From assembly GCA_025059415.1 (NCBI GenBank), contig JANXDQ010000009.1:1-28139 (forward strand): DNA of 28,139 nt. Direction: 5' to 3'. The stretch is from Aigarchaeota archaeon (GTDB lineage: Archaea; Thermoproteota; Nitrososphaeria_A; Caldarchaeales; Wolframiiraptoraceae). Positions 22,868 to 28,139 of the stretch are shown piece after piece. Position 1 is the stretch's first letter; each line of letters begins with the position of its first letter. Under the pieces are notes generated by a model, which saw nothing but the letters and a program-made list of their open reading frames with translations, ran no database searches and was not told the DNA's origin. A program made the position numbers and the translations under genes.

Positions 22868-23230
22868 ATGGGGCGTAAGCGCAGGAAAGTAATCAAGAAG
22901 GTGGTGAAGCCTCTTCCCCAGGTATTCGCCTGCCCCCTTTGCCACGAAGAGGCCGTAGCGGTCTACCATGAGGAGGGAACAGAATACGCGAAAGTAGTCT
23001 GTGCGAATTGTAAGGTGAGCGCCGAGGTCAAGTGGCTCCCATCCTACATGCCGGTCGACGCATACGCAGAATTTTATGATATAGTTACTGGGGCCAAGAA
23101 GCCCGTGCAGACCGCGGTGGAGGTCTTAGGTGACGTCCCTGGAACGGATGAGGCGGAATCTGTTAGTGGGCCTGAACCCGACCTGATACAGGGTGAAGAT
23201 CATGAAGCATCTGAAAGTCGGGAAGACTGA
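22868..23230 (+). CDS. Elf1-type transcription elongation factor (zinc protein)
   Basis: Archaeal homologue of eukaryotic Elf1/ELOF1, a small factor that travels with RNA polymerase. 120 residues: a basic start MGRKRRKVIKKVVKP, a zinc ribbon with C22, C25 (CPLC) and C45, C48 (CANC), and the typical PVDAYAEFYD after the ribbon. Eukaryotic and archaeal proteins usually end soon after. Here a further ~45 residues form an acidic, probably disordered tail rich in E, D, S and P. Start ATG 22868 with GAGGAG upstream. The tail overlaps the next gene's start by 29 bases, so translation is probably coupled to GGGP synthase. Distribution among TACK and Asgard archaea supports the lineage guess. Confidence 0.88.
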   Translation: MGRKRRKVIKKVVKPLPQVFACPLCHEEAVAVYHEEGTEYAKVVCANCKVSAEVKWLPSYMPVDAYAEFYDIVTGAKKPVQTAVEVLGDVPGTDEAESVSGPEPDLIQGEDHEASESRED

Positions 23231-23972
23231 GAGCTATCTCTTGGAAAAGCTTCAACGCGGCGAAAAGCTCCACCTACTCTTGTTGGATCCCGAGGAACTT
23301 TCTCCGGAAGAGGCCGCGAAATTGGCGAAAATAGGCGAGGGATCCGGATCAGACGGCATAATGGTCGGAGGCTCCACCTTTTTCTCTCAATCATTTCTAG
23401 ACGAATTTGTCAAGGAGGTTAAGCGCGGGATATCCATCCCGGTCATAATCTTTCCAAACAACATCACTAGCATAACGAGATATGCCGACGCCATATGGTT
23501 CATGTCCATGCTGAATTCCGTGGACCACTACTTCATCATAGGGGCACAATCCCAGGGAGCGGTCCTGGTTAAGCAATATAGGTTGGAGGCTATACCGATG
23601 GGCTACATAGTCTTTGGAGGAGACACCGCGGTCGCCGCGATGGGTAGAGCTCTTCCACTACCACCGGAACGGGGAGAAGTCGCTGCATGCTATGCCCTAG
23701 CCGCGCAATATCTCGGGATGAGATTCGTTTACCTTGAAGCTGGATCAGGGGCGAAGAACCCCCTGCCATCGTCAACCATAAAGACCGTGAGGAAAGCGAT
23801 CGAGATACCCTTAATCGTCGGAGGGGGGATTAGGAGCCCTGAGAATGCGATCGAGGCCGTGGAAGCTGGAGCAGACATAATAGTAACGGGAACCGTTGCT
23901 GAGGAGGACTTCGATTTGTGCCGTGAGATAATCGCCGTCATCAAGTCCAAAAAAAACCATAAACAGCGGTAG
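23202..23972 (+). CDS. Geranylgeranylglyceryl phosphate synthase
   Basis: Joins sn-glycerol 1-phosphate and geranylgeranyl diphosphate, the first committed step of archaeal ether lipid synthesis. 256 residues of TIM barrel: LHLLLLDPEEL (Mg-binding aspartate), DGIMVGGS, PVIIFPNN, the YLEAGSGA phosphate-binding strand, PLIVGGGIRSPENA and IIVTGTVAEED are all present. The intact barrel phosphate site and FPNN signature support group II GGGP synthase over the bacterial PcrB relatives. ATG 23202 is chosen, as GGGTGA lies five bases upstream; GTG 23193 falls within that ribosome site. It overlaps the elf1 end and is followed after 13 bases by the M29 aminopeptidase, suggesting one transcript. Confidence 0.95.
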   Translation: MKHLKVGKTESYLLEKLQRGEKLHLLLLDPEELSPEEAAKLAKIGEGSGSDGIMVGGSTFFSQSFLDEFVKEVKRGISIPVIIFPNNITSITRYADAIWFMSMLNSVDHYFIIGAQSQGAVLVKQYRLEAIPMGYIVFGGDTAVAAMGRALPLPPERGEVAACYALAAQYLGMRFVYLEAGSGAKNPLPSSTIKTVRKAIEIPLIVGGGIRSPENAIEAVEAGADIIVTGTVAEEDFDLCREIIAVIKSKKNHKQR

Positions 23973-23985
23973 GGGTCAGATCGAC

Positions 23986-25086
23986 ATGGCCGATGTTAGA
24001 ATCACCCGCCTCGCACAGCTCATAACGGAGTACAGCGTATCCATTCGGGAAGGGGATGAGGTAGTCATCAGGGCGGGGATCGAGGCGCTACCCCTAATCA
24101 GGGAACTCGTCAGGGAAATCGTGAGTAGGGGTGCCTACCCACACATGCTCATCCAAGATAGCGCAGCTGAGGAGATATTCTATCGATACGCAAGGGAAAA
24201 TGTGCTGAAAAACCTTTCCCCACTAGATAAATTCATCATGGAGAACGTGGACGCGATGATCTCGATAATCTCAGATAGCCACAGCAAGCCTCTGATAAAC
24301 GTCAATCCCGAAAGATTGAAGATCAGGCAGGCCGCAAGAGCCGAGTTAAATGAGATCTTCATGAGAAGGCAGGCTTCAGGAGAATTGAGGTGGAACGTCA
24401 CCCTCTATCCCACGAACGCCCTCGCCCAAGAAGCTGGGATGGGGCCCATAGAATACGAGGAATACGTCTTTAAGGCCTGCATGGTTGATAGAGATAATTC
24501 TATAGATTCGTGGAAGGAGCAGGCGAGGAAACAGGAAGAGATAGTCAAGTTGCTCTCGAAGATCGATGAACTCAAAATCACCTCGGATGAAATCGACCTC
24601 GTTTTAAAAGTCGGTGGGAGAAAGTGGATAAACGATGATGGACACCACAATATGCCGGCCGGCGAAGTATTCTCCGCGCCAATAGAGGATAGTGCGGAAG
24701 GATATGTCAAATTCGATTACCCGTCCGTTTGGAGGGGATTTGAGGTAGAAGGAGTCAAACTGAAGTTCAGACGTGGGGAGGTAGTGGAGACGTATGCGGA
24801 GAAGGGGGAGGAAAAGTTGAGGAAAATGCTGGAGACCGATGATGGTGCCAGGAGGATAGGCGAGATAGCATTTGGGCTGAACTATAACATCACGCGTGCG
24901 ACGAAGGAGATTCTCCTCGATGAGAAAATGGGGGGAACGATGCACCTGGCACTCGGCGCGGCGTATCCGGAAACCGGGGGAAAGAACAAGTCGGCAATAC
25001 ACTGGGATTTCATAATGGATCTTAGACGTGGGAAAGTATATGGGGACGGGGAGTTGATATATGAAAATGGCGAATTCCTCTTGTAA
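23986..25086 (+). CDS. M29-family metallo-aminopeptidase
   Basis: Removes N-terminal amino acids from peptides in the cytosol with a two-metal centre. 366 residues, usual for the thermophilic AmpS/AmpT-like family. Metal-ligand regions are intact: the GEVFSAPIEDSAEG block, GEIAFGLNYNI, then TMHLALGAAYPETGGKNKSA (histidine and tyrosine) and IHWDFIMD (histidine and aspartate) close to the C-terminus. The N-terminal domain (1-150) has the expected alpha/beta pattern with EGDEVVIRAGIEA. Start ATG 23986 follows the GGGP synthase gene closely and its purine-rich GTAGGGGTC upstream is a plausible ribosome site. No oddities. Confidence 0.95.
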   Translation: MADVRITRLAQLITEYSVSIREGDEVVIRAGIEALPLIRELVREIVSRGAYPHMLIQDSAAEEIFYRYARENVLKNLSPLDKFIMENVDAMISIISDSHSKPLINVNPERLKIRQAARAELNEIFMRRQASGELRWNVTLYPTNALAQEAGMGPIEYEEYVFKACMVDRDNSIDSWKEQARKQEEIVKLLSKIDELKITSDEIDLVLKVGGRKWINDDGHHNMPAGEVFSAPIEDSAEGYVKFDYPSVWRGFEVEGVKLKFRRGEVVETYAEKGEEKLRKMLETDDGARRIGEIAFGLNYNITRATKEILLDEKMGGTMHLALGAAYPETGGKNKSAIHWDFIMDLRRGKVYGDGELIYENGEFLL

Positions 25087-25134
25087 GGATTCATTAACAA
25101 CCTCTAAACACTACTTCAATTAGGAAGGGTGGCC

Positions 25135-25881
25135 ATGGAATCATTTGAGAGAGTATCCACGGGCATACCGAAACTCGACCAAATGCTCGGGGGAGGATTG
25201 CTGAAGGGGAGAACATATCTCGTGACCGGAGAAACTGGCGTGGGGAAAACAATTCTAAGCCTACAATTCCTCCTTGATGGCCTAAAGAAAGGCGAGCGAT
25301 GTATCTACGTATCCTTAGATGAGCGCATCGAGGGAGTGTTGCGCGGCGCCCTATCGCTGGGATGGGACTTTTGGGAACATATTGAAAGTGGCCTCTTCTA
25401 TCCATTCGAGTTCAGATTATTCGCGGAAGACCTGAGGAGGTTTGGAAAAGAGAGCAAGGCCTTCGTAAATGCATTAGAGAAAATAGCTCATGGAAAGGCC
25501 ATAAATAGGATAGTTTTGGACCCGATCTCGGCTTTGGCCGCCGGCGCAAGGGAAGAACTCGTGATAAGAGAATATCTGAGGGAGATAGTGAACGCGGTGG
25601 AAGAACGCTTTGGAGCGACTACCATGTTGACCTGCGATATACCAACGGGGTCAAATAAGCTGAGCCGATTCGGGTTTGAGGAATTTCTATCATCTGGGGT
25701 TATAGTCCTCGGGATCATGAGGTTTTATGGAAAACTCCTCAAGACGATGTATGTGCGGAAGATGAGGTGGAGCAAGGCTGATCCATCAATATACATCTTC
25801 GAGATAAGGCCGCTTGAGGGAATAGTTGTCCTCGAACCTCTATCGGAAAAGGTAGACGAATCCATGCTGAGCAAGATTTGA
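25135..25881 (+). CDS. Single-domain KaiC/RadA-like ATPase
   Basis: 248 residues of the RecA-like KaiC family: STGIPKLDQMLGGGLLKG opens the domain, Walker A is GETGVGKT (near residues 31-38), followed by YVSLDE, and Walker B is RIVLDPISAL. The ending region LKTMYVRKMRWSKADPSIYIFEI is the typical KaiC-type R-K-M-R segment. There is one ATPase domain only, as in the many archaeal paralogues whose roles (regulation, motility, signalling) are mostly unknown, so a circadian function must not be inferred. ATG 25135 is chosen, with AGGAAGG six bases upstream; GTG 25129 is possible. It follows the aminopeptidase by 48 bases. Confidence 0.9.
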   Translation: MESFERVSTGIPKLDQMLGGGLLKGRTYLVTGETGVGKTILSLQFLLDGLKKGERCIYVSLDERIEGVLRGALSLGWDFWEHIESGLFYPFEFRLFAEDLRRFGKESKAFVNALEKIAHGKAINRIVLDPISALAAGAREELVIREYLREIVNAVEERFGATTMLTCDIPTGSNKLSRFGFEEFLSSGVIVLGIMRFYGKLLKTMYVRKMRWSKADPSIYIFEIRPLEGIVVLEPLSEKVDESMLSKI

Positions 25882-25946
25882 AAGCTCACTAAGTTTTAAT
25901 TTGAGCCAGGAAAATGAACTCAGAGCTGAGCAATGGGTGAAAGTTC

Positions 25947-26156
25947 ATGGGTAAAGTGTCCAAGGGCGCCAAGTGTTCAGTTATAGGATGCGGGGAGCGG
26001 GCTACGTGCTCAATTGCCTCCCAGAAAGTGCTGTCAACCATGAAAGTCGAGCCGGAGGGAAGGAGAGCATATCTCTGCGAGAAACATTATAAGGAATTCA
26101 AGAAATTAACGAGGATGGATCGGAAGGTGGAGCGTTGGCGTTATTCCCTCATCTAA
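25947..26156 (+). CDS. Small basic zinc-binding-type protein, unknown function
   Basis: 69 residues, very basic, with possible metal ligands C10, C15 and C44-x2-H47 (plus C21), the last pair in LCEKHYKEFKK. The spacing resembles small treble-clef or zinc-finger proteins found in archaeal genomes, many of which bind nucleic acid; that role is only inferred. Start ATG 25947 has an ideal GGGTGA six bases upstream. The 65-base spacer before it holds two small inverted repeats (GCTCA/TGAGC and CTCAG/CTGAG) with no clear function. The thrS start follows 24 bases after its stop, so they may share a transcript. Confidence 0.75.
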   Translation: MGKVSKGAKCSVIGCGERATCSIASQKVLSTMKVEPEGRRAYLCEKHYKEFKKLTRMDRKVERWRYSLI

Positions 26157-26180
26157 TCTCCTGGATGGTGGTGTGCCGAG

Positions 26181-28043
26181 TTGAAGATAATGCAGTTACA
26201 CGTGGATTATGTCGAGTATGAGCCTATACAGCCCGAAGCTGGGATCTATGAAGAGGCCGAGAGGAAGATACATAGGATTGAGGAGGCACTTCTCCTTTTA
26301 ACATCCATAGAGAAGGACGATGACAGGTTACTTGCTGTGAAAGCAATGGATGACGCGGCGGCATTCATGGAAAAGCTCAAGATACCGAGGCTGGTGATCT
26401 ATCCCTACGCTCATCTTAGCACAGACCTTGCTCCCCCAACTCATGCAATGGAAATCTTTAACGCCATGAAGGAACGTGCAAGAACACTTGGCCTAAACTT
26501 CCACGCGGCTCCCTTTGGATGGAATAAACGCTTGGTCATATCGGTTAAGGGCCATCCACTCGCGGAGCAGCTTAAGAGCTACACGGCGGAAGCTGCGGCC
26601 AGGTCCTCTGAAGAGGTTCCACAAGCACTTCTCCTAGAGGAGAAGCTCGAGTCATATTGGCATGTGCTGACCCCGGGGGGCGAGATGATTCCGGTAGAAA
26701 AATTCGATTTCAGCGGCCATGAGAATTTGGAAGCATTCGCAAAATATGAAATGCAGAAGTCTAGGGCCGTCTTGGAACAGCCGCCACATGTCTCCCTCAT
26801 GAAGAGGCTTGAGATAGCTGATCATGAGCCCGCGAGCGATCCAGGAAACGTGAGGTGGTACGCGAAGGGGAGGCTCATCAAGAGCTTACTCGAGGAATAC
26901 GTAACCAAGAAGGTGATAGAATACGGAGGAATAGAACTCGAGACACCGATAATGTATGATATGGAGCATCCCGCCTTAAGGAAATACTTGCACAAATTTC
27001 CAGCCAGGCAGTATGTAATCCCAACTGAGGATAAGAAGTACTTCCTGAGGTTTGCGGCATGTTTTGGTCAATTCCTAATAGCAAGGGATATGCAGCTCTC
27101 TTACAGGCATCTCCCACTCTGGCTATACGAGTTGACGAGATATAGTTTCAGGAGGGAGAAGAGCGGGGAACTAGCTGGTTTAAAGAGGCTGAGAGCCTTC
27201 ACGATGCCGGATGTCCACGCACTCTGCAAGGACCTTGAGCAGGCTAAGGAGGAGATGAAGAGGCGGTTAAAACTATCCCTCGAAGTCATGGAAGGAATCG
27301 GGTTCGACAGGGATTATCTGGAAATGGCCATAAGATTTACGAAGGACTTCTATGAGGAAAATAAGGACTTCATCTTCGAACTCGTAAGGATTTTTGGGAA
27401 GCCGGTGCTCGCCGAGATGTGGAGCGAGAGATACTTCTACTTCGTCCTTAAATGGGAATTCAACTTCGTTGACTGTCAACGTAAAGCCGCCGCCCTTTCA
27501 ACCGATCAAATCGATGTGGAAAATGCGAGATCCTACGGAATAACATACGTGAATGAGAGTGGAGAAGAGGCATACCCCATCATACTCCATTGTTCTCCAA
27601 GCGGTGCAATAGAGCGGGTGATCTATGCCTTACTGGAGAAAGCCGAGCTCGTGAGGATGAGAGGTGGGAAACCAATGCTCTCCACATGGCTTTCACCAAC
27701 ACAAGTCAGAATAATCCCCGTCAGATCAAAATATATCCCCGATTGCATAGAACTCATAGAAGAGTTTGAGAGGAACAGGATACGTGTTGACGTCGATGAT
27801 CGCGATGAAACCGTCGACAAGAGGATTAGAGATGCGGAAACAGAGTGGATACCCTACATAGTAGTATATGGGGAGAGGGAAAAGAAGAGCGGTATCTTAA
27901 GTGTCCGGATTCGGGCTGAGGATAGGATAGAATTCATGAAACCAGAAGACCTCATCACGAGAATCCGGGAGGAGACGAAGGACAAGCCGTTTAAGGAGCT
28001 CCCGCTTCCGAAACTACTATCAAGGAGACCCTCTTTCAGATGA
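26181..28043 (+). CDS. thrS: Threonyl-tRNA synthetase, archaeal type
   Basis: Charges tRNA-Thr and edits mischarged serine. 620 residues. The N-terminal ~140 residues (QLHVDYVEYEPIQP, LVIYPYAHLSTDLAPP) are the archaeal editing domain related to D-aminoacyl-tRNA deacylase, not the bacterial N2 domain. The class II core follows: motif 2 region YSFRREKSGELAGLKRLRAF, and the zinc ligands cysteine in FAACFGQF, histidine in MPDVHAL and histidine in ILHCSPSG. Motif 3 is CSPSGAIERVIYALLE. The C-terminal anticodon-binding domain starts around VRIIPV and ends near LPLPKLL. Start TTG 26181 with GGTGGTG about eight bases upstream; ATG 26190 is possible. Its end overlaps an incoming minus-strand gene by 24 bases. 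Confidence 0.96.
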   Translation: MKIMQLHVDYVEYEPIQPEAGIYEEAERKIHRIEEALLLLTSIEKDDDRLLAVKAMDDAAAFMEKLKIPRLVIYPYAHLSTDLAPPTHAMEIFNAMKERARTLGLNFHAAPFGWNKRLVISVKGHPLAEQLKSYTAEAAARSSEEVPQALLLEEKLESYWHVLTPGGEMIPVEKFDFSGHENLEAFAKYEMQKSRAVLEQPPHVSLMKRLEIADHEPASDPGNVRWYAKGRLIKSLLEEYVTKKVIEYGGIELETPIMYDMEHPALRKYLHKFPARQYVIPTEDKKYFLRFAACFGQFLIARDMQLSYRHLPLWLYELTRYSFRREKSGELAGLKRLRAFTMPDVHALCKDLEQAKEEMKRRLKLSLEVMEGIGFDRDYLEMAIRFTKDFYEENKDFIFELVRIFGKPVLAEMWSERYFYFVLKWEFNFVDCQRKAAALSTDQIDVENARSYGITYVNESGEEAYPIILHCSPSGAIERVIYALLEKAELVRMRGGKPMLSTWLSPTQVRIIPVRSKYIPDCIELIEEFERNRIRVDVDDRDETVDKRIRDAETEWIPYIVVYGEREKKSGILSVRIRAEDRIEFMKPEDLITRIREETKDKPFKELPLPKLLSRRPSFR

Positions 28044-28139
28044 GCTCGGCCTCGGCATAATAATTACGCCCTCCTCCTCATCGCCCACCTCGACAAACTC
28101 TCCCCTCAAATACAGCATCCCGACGAAAGCACAGATAAC
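28020..28139 (-). CDS. C-terminal end of an unidentified gene (truncated by window edge)
   Basis: The minus strand is open from the window edge to a TGA at 28020-28022 for 39 codons, ending in an acidic stretch (FVEVGDEEEGVIIMPR) and a polar tail. The other two minus frames close within the first 60 bases, so if a gene converges on thrS here this is its frame. Too little is visible to name it. It overlaps the thrS end by 24 bases, like other convergent pairs in this window. Confidence 0.45.
   Translation of the reverse strand, partial: VICAFVGMLYLRGEFVEVGDEEEGVIIMPRPSSSERGSP

Noticed and set aside
22820..22969. Extending the RNase H-fold-like protein 50 residues upstream
   Set aside because: The extension is antisense to the elf1 start and its conserved basic N-terminus, and reads as shadow sequence.

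Overview
This window is archaeal chromosomal DNA. Archaea-specific information genes fix the domain: transcription factor B (TFB), an aIF1/SUI1 factor, primase small subunit PriS, a GINS subunit, geranylgeranylglyceryl phosphate synthase for ether lipids, and a threonyl-tRNA synthetase with the archaeal N-terminal editing domain. An Elf1-type zinc protein points to the TACK/Asgard side of the archaea (for example Bathyarchaeia, Korarchaeia or Caldarchaeia-like lineages); I cannot place it more finely. Many genes start with GTG or TTG, and many have a TATA-like box A about 25-35 bases before the start codon, as on leaderless transcripts. Genes are packed tightly: no gap exceeds about 150 bases, and I saw no insertion sequence, CRISPR array or prophage gene.

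Layout. 1-1838 (minus): 5' part of leuS, cut by the window edge. 1915-2002: tRNA-Arg(CCG) with a 13-base intron. 2060-3162: a small coiled-coil protein and a phosphopantetheine adenylyltransferase carrying an added N-terminal winged helix. 3170-5270: membrane-protein block led by a membrane-anchored wHTH protein. 5233-9213 (minus): elp3 followed by two polytopic glycosyltransferases. 9312-13675: LarA-like protein, site-2 protease, pyruvate-kinase C-domain protein, RimI acetyltransferase, a small unknown, and a sugar-nucleotidyltransferase. 13800-16624: cysS, tfb (with a possible overlapping upstream ORF) and aIF1. 16772-18904: hexapeptide acyltransferase and glycerate 2-kinase. 18964-22819: a 37-residue membrane miniprotein, priS, gins, and on the minus strand a Clp1-type polynucleotide kinase behind an RNase H-fold-like protein. 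22868-28043: elf1, GGGP synthase, M29 aminopeptidase, KaiC-like ATPase, small zinc protein and thrS. An unidentified minus-strand gene end follows.

Much of the window is core information processing: three aminoacyl-tRNA synthetases, a tRNA, Elp3 wobble modification, TFB, Elf1, aIF1, primase and GINS. It is mixed with lipid, cofactor and glycan synthesis. The best leads are: an apparent complete zinc ribbon inserted in the PriS zinc motif; a two-domain protein with an RNase H/RuvC-like acidic residue pattern next to Clp1 and the replication genes, with an 18-base perfect palindrome at its start; a miniprotein directly ahead of priS; the PPAT-winged helix fusion; the short ORF overlapping the tfb start; and seven convergent gene junctions that all lie within about 40 bases of each other or overlap.
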